Origin: Anaerolineaceae bacterium UBA4890
GTDB lineage: Bacteria > Chloroflexota > Anaerolineae > Anaerolineales > Anaerolineaceae
Length of the DNA stretch: 40,905 nt
Reading direction: 5' to 3'
Assembly: GCA_002399085.1 (NCBI GenBank)
Contig: DHCY01000036.1
Location: 56,038 to 96,942, forward strand
Within the stretch, counting starts at the first letter, position 1, and every line of letters starts with the position of its first letter. The position numbers and the translations under genes are program-made. This document shows positions 26,005 to 34,002 of this stretch, one piece after another. The notes beneath the pieces were generated by a model. The model did no database searches and was not told where the DNA came from. It was given only the letters and a program-made list of their open reading frames with translations.

Positions 26005-27403
26005 TGATGGGACCCCCTAAGGTTTGTCGTGCAAACACATCCAAGACTCTTCCCCCAGGTTCAAAACTGATAGCAGTAAACCGATGCGCTAAGGCAATAG
26101 GTACGACCGCATTTTTATAAAGGTCGCTTTCGAGGTTATTAATCAATGCAATTGCTCGTGGCAAGTTTTCATAGTTTTCAATTTTTGTTTTTTCGAAATT
26201 AAAATCAGAGTGGGTAAGGTCTTTAGATGAATACGGATATGGAATGAGAAAGTTAAAAGTCTTCCCACTTGCTGTTTTATATATAAAGTCCTGACCGTAA
26301 TAAGTTTCGTAGCCGAAGGTTTTCCCTGAAGGCTCTCGATTGCCAAGCATGAACCGATATCTAAATTCATCATCAATACAATAAATTTTGTTATTTGGTA
26401 GAAAACGATCTACATGGTCTATATAATCGATAACTTGTCCTGTTTTTTGCAAACCAATCATTAAAATCGGGCTAGCGTTTAGGCGAGCCAACCTTTGCCT
26501 CGCTTTTTCCAAAAAGATCATCAATGATCGGTGAATCCAAGCTGCGTTTCCAAAAACAGCCAATGGCCCGTCAACAAAGAATGCCATATTTGTCAGTAGT
26601 AGAGGAGATTCCTTCAAAAAATAACGTATGTAGTGAGCTGGGATGATGTGTTCGAGGATCATCATCATTCTTGAAATCACAACTTGATTTGACTGAAAAT
26701 CGTTTACCTCTTCCCACAGGCGCAAACAATCAGATGGATATACTTCTTTGTGGCAAGATGGGCAATACTGCTGTGTTGGAATATCCTCGACAGTGATAGG
26801 GCCGTGGCCACAATTAGGGCATTTGTGAATCTTCAGCTTTTCTTCATCTTCAGTACCTAACTCTCCAGGACGCAATGAGGCAAGAGCAAAAAGGGTGGAA
26901 CGCAAACTAGTTGCGGGTTCTTTCGGGTTGAAACGCGTTCGTTCGTCATATAGTTGTTTGTCAAAGAGTGCTCGGAAACTATCACGAACATTTCCTTGAT
27001 CTTTCCAATTGATATTTGCACTAGGAATGAAAAAAGATAAAGACGTGTTCTTATTTTTTAGTGCAGCGACTCGAAAAGGATCAACAAAATTTCCAACTTT
27101 AAGGTCACCGAATTCCTTGAGCGATATGAGCACAACACCAACTTTAATAAAACCAAATTTCGTGCTTGGCAATTTGTCGTCAATGCTTACCTCGTAATTT
27201 GAGCCATCAATGGCAATAACAAACTCTGGTAAACTTTCATCCTTCGACTTCGGAGGTTCTAGAAATTGCCCTGCTAACTGTAAAGCTTCTGTATCAGAGG
27301 GCGGTTTCAAGAAAGCACATTCCCCAAGCATACGTTTAATATCTGGATTGTTGAGGATATCTACATGCGAAGTTTTATTTGCATACTCGTTTTGATAAGG
27401 CAT
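25997..27403 (-). CDS. NurA-family nuclease with inserted zinc ribbon
   Basis: A 468-residue protein resembling NurA, the partner nuclease of HerA. The N-terminal catalytic Asp lies in FVIAIDGSNYEV (Asp about 66), a second acidic site in MAFFVDGPLAVFG, and a final motif is in ALAHRFTAISFEPGG. A zinc ribbon is inserted in the middle (CPNC and CPSC, about 195-217), which is not part of typical archaeal NurA. NurA rings cut 5' ends or single strands fed by HerA. The gene follows HerA by 20 bp. No Mre11 or Rad50 gene is nearby, unlike the archaeal repair clusters. Confidence 0.82.
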   Translation of the reverse strand: MPYQNEYANKTSHVDILNNPDIKRMLGECAFLKPPSDTEALQLAGQFLEPPKSKDESLPEFVIAIDGSNYEVSIDDKLPSTKFGFIKVGVVLISLKEFGDLKVGNFVDPFRVAALKNKNTSLSFFIPSANINWKDQGNVRDSFRALFDKQLYDERTRFNPKEPATSLRSTLFALASLRPGELGTEDEEKLKIHKCPNCGHGPITVEDIPTQQYCPSCHKEVYPSDCLRLWEEVNDFQSNQVVISRMMMILEHIIPAHYIRYFLKESPLLLTNMAFFVDGPLAVFGNAAWIHRSLMIFLEKARQRLARLNASPILMIGLQKTGQVIDYIDHVDRFLPNNKIYCIDDEFRYRFMLGNREPSGKTFGYETYYGQDFIYKTASGKTFNFLIPYPYSSKDLTHSDFNFEKTKIENYENLPRAIALINNLESDLYKNAVVPIALAHRFTAISFEPGGRVLDVFARQTLGGPING

Positions 27404-27423
27404 ATTCGTCCTAACTAACCTTC

Positions 27424-29427
27424 TTAGTCCGTGCCTAAAGCGGATAATCGTCTTAGTTCTGCTTCAGGAGCAAATTTGTCGATCTGTACTGGAACAACAT
27501 ACGGCCCTGACAGTGTTTTTACTCTCGCAAAACCAACATCCTGAGCTCGTATTAATGATTCACTAAAATCATCAAAATCATAGAATTGAGCTAATTCTTT
27601 GATTTCACGCAGGTTGTTAAGATGTGTAATAAACCAATTTTCAGTGTTGGCCAGAATATTGGGATGCATTGATGAGACTTCCTGCGTTGCATAAACTAAA
27701 GATATTCGGTACTTGGCGCCCTCTTTAGCGAGACGTGGCCAAGTTTCGGTCAGTTCCATCTTTTTCCCTATTAAGTTATGCGCTTCCTCTATATAAACGA
27801 CAATGTTGGGTGGGGTTTCTCCATTTACAAAGAATCCCATTGAATTTTGAAAGATTTTTAATGCAATTTGGGTGCTTACCTTTTCACGGATACGTGCATC
27901 GCCCACGGATAGATCAAGAATTACGATTTTCCCATCTGAAAGATGACTATAAATTTCCTCAGCAACATCTTGGGTTCTTCGAGGAGAGTGATATCGTATT
28001 GCATCGACCAGAATCCTATATCCTGATATGTAGCTGTTTTCACCTCTTTTCTGGGTAATCATGTCAAGCAGATTTAATAATGTATCATCTACCCAGTTGT
28101 TTCCACGCGTTGAACTCGGTAGGGGATTTTTTAAATTAGCAGCACGAGCAGCGGTAAACCATTGTTTTGCTTGTTCCAATGTCATACCCTGATTAGGGTC
28201 GGAAAGTTCATCTGGAGCATGTGCTGCAACTTCTCTTTGAACATTTTGATTGACACTAAACTTAACTCTATGATTAGCAGGAGGTTCAAAACCAGCTACG
28301 AATAGAAGAGTCTTATAAGCAGCTACATTACGTTGCCAACGGTAAAACTCACCTCTTTCATGTTCCTCTGGTTTATCAAGACTTAAGTTGACAAAAGCTC
28401 GAACGTAGTCAGTTGTTACTCTGTTTGCTGATTCAAGCTCACGTTGGATTATTCCGAACCCTTCATTTAACTGTTCGTAAAAATTTGTTCGCAATTCTTC
28501 AAACCCAACCGTTTCCATCGTGCGATATCGAATCGTGTCGTTTGTGTAGATGTCTGCAAGAGCTCCTCGATCTTGTTGATTGGCATTTGCATATTCACCA
28601 TTGATGTCGTATATAATCTGACCGATTTTCACGCCACCACTATCAGCAACACGCTTTACCACGGATACCATTTGTTTAATCATGTTGGACTTACCTGTGC
28701 GAGTCATACCAAGCACAGCAGTTCTACGTGCCAAAAAATCTGACGGTTGTACGAAGACAGGGACTTTTTCTGCTTTTTGGCTCTTGCGATGTAATCTATC
28801 CGTGGATGTGTACCTCACTGTACCAATCTGAAAAGGAGTTGGCTCGGATGGCAATCCTAACAGTTGAGCTGCTTCTTTTGCCGCATTTTTTCGCATGGGA
28901 TCCACATAGTTTACAATTATATTGAGAGCATCTCCGTGTGGCCGGTAAACGTTCATACGAGACGCCGTCGCGAAAGATTCGATGTCACTCCCAAGCCAGA
29001 GCTCACCATCCGAAGTGTAAAAAGTTCCCAATACGCGGCATCGAAGCCCACCAAACTGAAGCTGATTTTGAGTAATGTCATCAATCTCGCGTTCCGTATT
29101 ATCTCCAAAAACATTTGTCCTTTGCTGAAAAAAGTCGATTTTAGTTCGAACTAGATCGTCATCCTGCGGAAGTTTTGTTGAACCCAAAACTCTCAATAAA
29201 ATGATTTCCTTATCTTCTTCAGCGGTTTGTGAAAAATGATTTGGATCTATGGATGTTGCTATAAGGAAGCAGTTATGAGGAACACCCAGTGCTCTCGCTT
29301 TCCAAAGATCATTTGTCATTACCAGTGCGTACTCATAATCAATCGCAAAAGTCCATCCTATAAAATTGTCTGGTTGGATCAGTTTTGCCAAAGGGTCGCT
29401 TTTCAAGATTAAATTCGCATTAAGCAT
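27424..29427 (-). CDS. HerA-family hexameric DNA translocase
   Basis: A protein of about 667 residues, a FtsK-HerA superfamily ATPase that would pump DNA into or past NurA. It shows an N-terminal beta-barrel-type domain, Walker A LGMTRTGKSN (about 244-253 when counted from an upstream ATG at 29442), Walker B NIVVYIEEAHNLIG and the HerA-type C terminus (LVYATQEVSSMHPNILANTE, NWFITHLNN). ATG 29427 is preferred because GAGG lies about 9 bases upstream and the start overlaps the methylase stop by 8 bp (ATGCTTAA). It is encoded directly upstream of NurA, as in archaea. Confidence 0.9.
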   Translation of the reverse strand: MLNANLILKSDPLAKLIQPDNFIGWTFAIDYEYALVMTNDLWKARALGVPHNCFLIATSIDPNHFSQTAEEDKEIILLRVLGSTKLPQDDDLVRTKIDFFQQRTNVFGDNTEREIDDITQNQLQFGGLRCRVLGTFYTSDGELWLGSDIESFATASRMNVYRPHGDALNIIVNYVDPMRKNAAKEAAQLLGLPSEPTPFQIGTVRYTSTDRLHRKSQKAEKVPVFVQPSDFLARRTAVLGMTRTGKSNMIKQMVSVVKRVADSGGVKIGQIIYDINGEYANANQQDRGALADIYTNDTIRYRTMETVGFEELRTNFYEQLNEGFGIIQRELESANRVTTDYVRAFVNLSLDKPEEHERGEFYRWQRNVAAYKTLLFVAGFEPPANHRVKFSVNQNVQREVAAHAPDELSDPNQGMTLEQAKQWFTAARAANLKNPLPSSTRGNNWVDDTLLNLLDMITQKRGENSYISGYRILVDAIRYHSPRRTQDVAEEIYSHLSDGKIVILDLSVGDARIREKVSTQIALKIFQNSMGFFVNGETPPNIVVYIEEAHNLIGKKMELTETWPRLAKEGAKYRISLVYATQEVSSMHPNILANTENWFITHLNNLREIKELAQFYDFDDFSESLIRAQDVGFARVKTLSGPYVVPVQIDKFAPEAELRRLSALGTD

Positions 29428-30364
29428 GGTTTTTTTCCTCATTCTTTCCGTTAGAATCGAGAATTAGTGGAGAGGGTAGTCTTTCAAGATTAGAAATGAT
29501 TACTTCTTTGCCTTTTTTTCTTTTAGAAATTTTAGCAACAGAATATAGAAGCTCAATATCATGATGCTTGGTGCCATTTGTTCTTTTTTTCAAAACATCC
29601 CCATATAAAGATTCGACCTGGGATGCCGAATCGTAACTAAGAAGCCATTTATCTTCAAGCGAGATTAAGAAGTCTCTTAATGCCATATGATCCGCATCAA
29701 GGAAGTAGAAGCGATACAATGCATCAGCTTCCTCAAAAAAAGGCGGGTCAAGGTAATAAAACAAGTTTGAAGTTGGCAGTTTACCATTTTCCTTCTCTGA
29801 ACGAATTCTCCGCACCGCGTCACCCCAACAACAATTCCAAATCCCATAGATATAGCTTCGAAATTGTGAAATTTTCTCGATTCGTTGAATTATCGCTTTA
29901 CGTGTAGTTTCAGTAAACCGACAATCAATCGAATATTTTGATTTCTGCTGTTTACCACCGATTGGACCCGCTCGCCCTTCTAGAATTCCAGAAAAACTCG
30001 TGCGATTTAGATAGAAGCAAGTCAAAGCTTGATCGCGAATTGAAGTGGGATTTGCGTTCTTATACGTATACCAATTCTCCAGAGACACATGCATTGTTTC
30101 AATTTGATTAACCAACCACTGTGTGTCGAAAAATAACGTCTGCCAAAAACTTGTGATCCAGGGGTCAAGGTCGATCAGTAATACTTTGTCGACTAAATTT
30201 CGGTTAAGTAAATTTATCGCTACGCTACCACCACCAATGAACGGTTCAATATAGAGTGAGGGTCTCAGGTTATTAATTTCAAGCACTTGATTAATGTAAT
30301 CTACTAAACCACGTTTTGACCCGGGGTAACGAAGAGGGCTAAATAGAGTTTTGAAATTTGTCAT
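29420..30364 (-). CDS. Dam-type DNA adenine methyltransferase
   Basis: A 314-residue D12-class (alpha) N6-adenine methyltransferase. It shows the N-terminal LRYPGSKRGLVDYI, AdoMet motif I EPFIGGGSVAINLL (40-53), NRTSFSG (120-126) and catalytic DPPF (206-209) in place of DPPY. It probably marks host DNA so that the HerA-NurA-helicase-nuclease genes spare it; the target sequence is not known. The gene starts 55 bp after the HTH gene with a weak ribosome-binding site and overlaps HerA by 8 bp. Methylases of this class also occur as orphans, but the overlap argues for a working unit. Confidence 0.92.
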   Translation of the reverse strand: MTNFKTLFSPLRYPGSKRGLVDYINQVLEINNLRPSLYIEPFIGGGSVAINLLNRNLVDKVLLIDLDPWITSFWQTLFFDTQWLVNQIETMHVSLENWYTYKNANPTSIRDQALTCFYLNRTSFSGILEGRAGPIGGKQQKSKYSIDCRFTETTRKAIIQRIEKISQFRSYIYGIWNCCWGDAVRRIRSEKENGKLPTSNLFYYLDPPFFEEADALYRFYFLDADHMALRDFLISLEDKWLLSYDSASQVESLYGDVLKKRTNGTKHHDIELLYSVAKISKRKKGKEVIISNLERLPSPLILDSNGKNEEKNHA

Positions 30365-30419
30365 TTGTACATTAATCTTTTATTTTTGTATTGCGAAAAG
30401 TGTCTTTTACATGATTAAA

Positions 30420-30626
30420 TCAATCATTTGGGTTTTCATCTTTTTTCAAAAAAGCCTCGTTTTCTTGTTGGTCAATCCATTCTTGAAATGTTTCTCGGCG
30501 AAATCGCCAATGCTTGCCAACCTTAAAACCAGGCAACCGTTTATCTTGGAGAAGTTTATAAACCGTTGATAAAGGGAGTCTTAAATAATCTGCTACTTCC
30601 TCTGCTGTCAAAAAATCAGTGTTCAT
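30420..30626 (-). CDS. Excisionase/AlpA-like HTH protein
   Basis: A 68-residue protein of the excisionase-type HTH_17 family: FLTAEEVADYLRLPLSTVYK, then LLQDKRLPGFKVGKHWRFRR and ETFQEWIDQQ. It is nearly all DNA-binding domain with an acidic tail. As first gene of the defence operon, 45 bp downstream of an extended -10, it is a likely operon regulator. Proteins of this family also serve as recombination directionality factors, so a role in moving the cargo is possible. I infer regulation from position only. Confidence 0.8.
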   Translation of the reverse strand: MNTDFLTAEEVADYLRLPLSTVYKLLQDKRLPGFKVGKHWRFRRETFQEWIDQQENEAFLKKDENPND

Positions 30627-30670
30627 TACACCATCCCAAATAATATTTATAATCGCAGTTACTTCAGATT

Positions 30671-30679
30671 ATTATAGCA
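30671..30679 (-). promoter_or_regulatory. Extended -10 promoter of the defence operon
   Basis: On the minus strand TGCTATAAT is a perfect extended -10 (TGn plus TATAAT), about 45 bp upstream of the HTH start codon. No good -35 is seen, as is common for extended -10 promoters. It begins 13 bp past the T run of the terminator at 30693-30721, so the operon appears to have its own start point, separate from the conjugation genes. Confidence 0.55.
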
Positions 30680-30692
30680 TAGCTGACTATAT

Positions 30693-30721
30693 AAAAACGC
30701 CCAAGATGAGTACCCGGGCGT
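30693..30721 (-). terminator. Rho-independent terminator between gene remnant and defence operon
   Basis: On the minus strand ACGCCC pairs with GGGCGT (30716-30721 with 30697-30702) around a 13-base loop, followed by TTTTT and ATAT. It lies about 120 bp past the end of the gene remnant and should stop read-through into the defence operon. Confidence 0.7.
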
Positions 30722-30840
30722 CTAATTTTGTGGTCGAAATTTTGAAATCCTGAGATTGTGCACAGCCGATAGAAATTACACAGCTGTTATTCCTTTATGC
30801 GAATAAAAGGCTTTTCTCCCTCAATTGTAAAACGCGATTT

Positions 30841-31187
30841 TTAGATAAACTCCCTTTCCACACCATTCTGTTCCTCATTCTGGTTTTGATGTGCCTCTGA
30901 CTTTGCTAAGCGCAGTCGCTCACGTATGGATGTTTTCTGCTCGACACCATCACGACTATCGATATGATGGGTGAGCTGCACACGGCTATCCTGATCATCG
31001 ATATCCACCCGCTCCGGTGAGCCATCCAGGTCCAGATCGCGCTCTTTCAGATTTTCGTTCAGATATTGATCCAGTTGTGGAAAATCAAGGGTCTGTGGGT
31101 TCTGGCTGAGGTTCATCTGCTGTCTGCTCTCCCGCACATAAGCAGTCACATCCGCATAGTAAGCCGATAATGCCTCGCGTTTTCCTT
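30841..31187 (-). pseudogene. 5'-truncated remnant of the RadC/ArdC-like backbone gene
   Basis: The minus strand encodes about 115 residues matching the last part of the protein at 34201-37047: KREALSAYYADVTAYV is shared, as are SRQQMNLSQNPQTLDFPQLD and DLDLDGSPERVD. DNA similarity to 34321-34543 is high, at a constant offset of 3360 bases, then stops abruptly near 31187, where upstream codons run into a TAA. The extreme C termini have diverged (ends REFI against DVEIT). It is therefore an old remnant or comes from a related element, not a fresh duplication. A 102-residue ORF from ATG 31149 remains open but lacks every functional domain. Confidence 0.85.
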
Positions 31188-31237
31188 CACGATACGAAAC
31201 CAGTTAGCGGAAGTTGTTTATAGAGTACAAGAATAAA

Positions 31238-31290
31238 TACTTTCGCCCGATGTATTCTCCAAAACGGGTAAAGACCGGGCGAAGAAAGTA
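31238..31290. repeat. Structured hairpin element, right copy
   Basis: The outer stem is TACTTTCGCCCG (31238-31249) against CGGGCG (31276-31281) and AAAGTA (31285-31290), with a 3-base bulge AAG. The core TAAATnCTnTCGCCCGnTG and the loop pieces ATTC, AAA, CGGG and AAGA match the element at 12860-12910. The distal stem bases differ between copies, yet still pair in each, as expected when the fold is conserved. It lies about 50 bp beyond the truncation point of the gene remnant. Confidence 0.65.
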
Positions 31291-31311
31291 AATCCTCCAA
31301 TCTATAAAATG

Positions 31312-31340
31312 CAGGGGCTGGTAATGTCTACCAGCCCCTG
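31312..31340 (-). terminator. Strong hairpin terminator of the two-component/secreted-protein operon
   Basis: A perfect 12-bp stem (CAGGGGCTGGTA, 31312-31323; TACCAGCCCCTG, 31329-31340) with a 5-base loop begins 17 bp after the stop codon at 31358. On the minus strand it is followed by CATTTTATAG, a modest T tract. Confidence 0.75.
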
Positions 31341-31357
31341 AAACATCTTCCAGAAAA

Positions 31358-32080
31358 TTAATTCTTAACCCTCCAAGAGCTTACTGCGTTATTTAGAGCA
31401 TAGAAAGTCGAGCAATTCGCACCGCAGGCATAAGTTGGACCGGTGTGATTGATAAAGTCAAAGACCTCAATCAAGTTACAACTCGAGTAGGCAGAACCAG
31501 ACTCATAACGATTATCAAAACCATCATCTGCAAGATCGTTTCTTCCATAACTGACCCCGGAAGAACATGGAATGCTTCCGTAGTACTCCTTCAACAACGA
31601 ACTATAGTTCGTTCGATCATAAAACTTTGCAATAAGATAGGCACTGTTCAGTTCAATGCCACCTAGCTCTGTAATCCGCTTGTCTGAACAAACCTCATCG
31701 ATGATTTTCGATTCAGTCGCACCGTCGGCAATAGGTTCCAGAAGAACAACACAGCGGTAACCTGCGGCTTCACTAGGGCCCATAATGGTTTCATTGGTTT
31801 CCGTGACGAGATCGCCAGGTTCAATCATTTTATAAGTTGCAGGATCAACGGGTTCCAAAAATTCGACAGACACCTCTTCACTGGTTTCGATACAGGTTTC
31901 GGAGACAACCTTGGAATTGTTTTCTCCCTCTTGAATCGGATCGAGTAAAACTGCAGGCGTGAATCCAGGTGGGCACGCGAGACCGTCTCCGCTTTTGTGA
32001 GTGAACGTCCAGGCTGATACTGCTAATCCAGCCATAAGGAGAATCGCGACAACTAAAACTAGATTCTTTTGTTTCAACAT
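31358..32080 (-). CDS. Secreted protein with peptidase-inhibitor I36/crystallin-like domain
   Basis: A 240-residue exported protein. It has a basic N terminus and hydrophobic signal or anchor (KNLVLVVAILLMAGLAVSAW), a middle with two similar segments (CPPGFTPAVLLDPIQEGENN and CVVLLEPIADGATESKIIDE), and a C-terminal Cys- and Tyr-rich domain (SAYLIAKFYDRTNYSS ... NNAVSSWRV) that resembles secreted I36-type inhibitors and beta/gamma crystallins. ATG 32080 is chosen over upstream in-frame codons because GGAGG lies six bases before it. It is 70 bp after the histidine kinase gene and may be the output of that two-component system. Confidence 0.6.
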   Translation of the reverse strand: MLKQKNLVLVVAILLMAGLAVSAWTFTHKSGDGLACPPGFTPAVLLDPIQEGENNSKVVSETCIETSEEVSVEFLEPVDPATYKMIEPGDLVTETNETIMGPSEAAGYRCVVLLEPIADGATESKIIDEVCSDKRITELGGIELNSAYLIAKFYDRTNYSSLLKEYYGSIPCSSGVSYGRNDLADDGFDNRYESGSAYSSCNLIEVFDFINHTGPTYACGANCSTFYALNNAVSSWRVKN

Positions 32081-32150
32081 TGTTACCTCCATTGTTGAGT
32101 AGGTTTGTCTGAAGGATAACAAGTTGAATGTTAAGCGGGTGTAATAACAA

Positions 32151-33320
32151 CTACTCAGTTTTTGGAAAACTGACGATGAAGCAACTGCCTTTCGCTACCT
32201 CAGACTCAACCGTGATTTCTGCTTTATATAGTTCGGCGATGTGTTGGACGATCGCTAGCCCCAAGCCCGTTCCACCGCTTAGACGGCTTCTGGAAGGATC
32301 TACACGATAAAAACGATCAAAGATGTGAGGCAAATCTTCTTGGACGATGCCTATCCCTGAGTCCTGAATACTAAGGATCAACGCCTCAGGTTTTGGCTTA
32401 AGGTTGATTTTTACCAATCCATTAGGCTTGTTGTATTGAATCGCATTGACTATAAGGTTTCGGATTAATCGGTCAATCATCATGGAATTTGCTTGAATGA
32501 CTTGGATTTCCCCTGCCTCGTACATCAGCTTCACCTCATGCTTTTCGGCGAGCCATTGAAGATCCAAGCAAATCTCTCCAATTAACTGTGAGAGATCAAC
32601 GCATTCCTCAGGAAATTGCTGTTTTCCCTTTGCTAATAATAAGAGATCTTCTACGATCGCTTCCATTCGAACCAAGTTTTTTCCCTGAGCGCTGAGAATC
32701 GCCTCAGGGACACCCTCACCTTTATTTTGCTTAGCTTGGAGTATCTCGACTTGGGCATGCAAGGTGCTCAAAGGCGTTCGTAACTCATGCGCTGCATCTA
32801 AAACGAATTGTTCCTGAGATCTAAAAGCCTGTTCTAAACGGTCAAGGGTTTTATTGATCTCGGAGGCCATTCGATCGATTTCATGACCTTTTCCTGAGGG
32901 AATAAGCCGTTTTTCTAAAGAGTTTACGTTGATTGAAGCAATCTGTTCACTGAACAGATCCACTGGCCTGGAAACATGGTTACTAACGATGAACGAGCCG
33001 ATTGTTCCGATGATCAGCAAGGCAATTAAAGATATCGCAGAGATTATCCACATCTGTCTTTGCACGACTTCCCCAATTTCATGAGTCCCATCTGACATTG
33101 AAGGTGGCTCTTCACGTTCTACTTGGGCTGAGCTCTGGCTTTGTAAAGTTGGTCGTATTAGTTCCATTTGGATGGTCTTAGGAACATTTACGACGGTCAT
33201 GCGGTTGATCAGCAGTACCTGTAAGAGCCCAAGCAGGAGAACCAAGCCCAAGGTCCAGATCATTAGCTGTGTCTGGAGTTTCGGCTTTTTGCTCGGATTA
33301 TCGGCATCAATCTTTTTCAT
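32151..33320 (-). CDS. Sensor histidine kinase
   Basis: A 389-residue membrane kinase. Two spans (about 19-38 and 90-113) enclose a small outer loop, then a HAMP linker, the phospho-acceptor His 178 in AAHELRTPLSTLHAQ, the N box NLIVNAIQYNKPNG, G1 DSGIGI, F box FDRFYRV and G2 GGTGLGLAIV. It should phosphorylate the response regulator encoded upstream, whose gene overlaps it by 14 bp. The outer loop is short (about 50 residues), so the signal may be sensed within or close to the membrane. Confidence 0.93.
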   Translation of the reverse strand: MKKIDADNPSKKPKLQTQLMIWTLGLVLLLGLLQVLLINRMTVVNVPKTIQMELIRPTLQSQSSAQVEREEPPSMSDGTHEIGEVVQRQMWIISAISLIALLIIGTIGSFIVSNHVSRPVDLFSEQIASINVNSLEKRLIPSGKGHEIDRMASEINKTLDRLEQAFRSQEQFVLDAAHELRTPLSTLHAQVEILQAKQNKGEGVPEAILSAQGKNLVRMEAIVEDLLLLAKGKQQFPEECVDLSQLIGEICLDLQWLAEKHEVKLMYEAGEIQVIQANSMMIDRLIRNLIVNAIQYNKPNGLVKINLKPKPEALILSIQDSGIGIVQEDLPHIFDRFYRVDPSRSRLSGGTGLGLAIVQHIAELYKAEITVESEVAKGSCFIVSFPKTE

Positions 33321-33993
33321 CTTCCAACGTAGTGATTAATCGATAACCCTGACCGATCAGGGTCTCAATATATGGGTTTTCAGAGTCGCGAAACTTTTTT
33401 CGCAGGTTGTGGATATGAACTCGGACCGAAACTGCAAAAAGGTCAACCTCTTCGTCCCAAATATGATCTATGATCTCTGTCTGAGTGACCACCTCACCAG
33501 GTCGACTCATCAAGTAATGTAAAAGGGCAAATTCCTTGAAACTCAATCTTATTAACTTGTCTTTGTGCCAAACCTTACGCGTCGCAGGGTCGAGGCGGAT
33601 ATCCCTTACTTGTAATATGGGCTCTCTGGTGCGCAGATCACGTCTCAACAGTGTCCGTAGCCTTGCTTCCAATTCCCCCATTTGAAAAGGCTTGGTCAGG
33701 TAATCATCTGCTCCTCTATCCAGACCTAAAATCACATCGTTGGTTTCCGCTCTAGCAGTTAGGATCAAGATAAACACATCCGGTTTCTTCTCCCGGATTG
33801 CTTGACAAACTTGGAGACCGTCCATCCCAGGTAAGTTCAAATCGAGGATGATGAGGTCATAATCAATTTCAATGCTTTTGAACAAGCCAGTTTGCCCATC
33901 ATTGGCAATATCGACTGCATAAAGCGAGTCGCGCAAGGTAATAGCGATCGCTTCAGCCAGGTCATTTTCGTCTTCTATAATCAGAATGCGCAT
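33307..33993 (-). CDS. OmpR-family response regulator
   Basis: A 228-residue regulator. The receiver has acidic residues E7, D8 and E9, phospho-acceptor D51 in ILDLNLPGMDG, Thr 79 and Lys 101 (LTKPF). The C-terminal winged helix (from about 130) contains LSFKEFALLHYLMSRPGEVV and VSVRVHIHNLRKKF. It probably activates its own operon and the secreted-protein gene. An inverted repeat in the leader (34003-34034) may be its binding site. GAGAG precedes ATG 33993. Confidence 0.93.
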   Translation of the reverse strand: MRILIIEDENDLAEAIAITLRDSLYAVDIANDGQTGLFKSIEIDYDLIILDLNLPGMDGLQVCQAIREKKPDVFILILTARAETNDVILGLDRGADDYLTKPFQMGELEARLRTLLRRDLRTREPILQVRDIRLDPATRKVWHKDKLIRLSFKEFALLHYLMSRPGEVVTQTEIIDHIWDEEVDLFAVSVRVHIHNLRKKFRDSENPYIETLIGQGYRLITTLEDEKD

Positions 33994-34002
33994 TGCTCTC
34001 TC

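Noticed and set aside
13035..30626. BREX, DISARM or phosphorothioation (Dnd/Ssp) assignment for the defence operon
   Set aside because: No PglZ, PglX, BrxL, DrmA/DrmB, DUF1998 or cysteine-desulfurase-like protein is present. HerA alone is not enough to place it in these systems.
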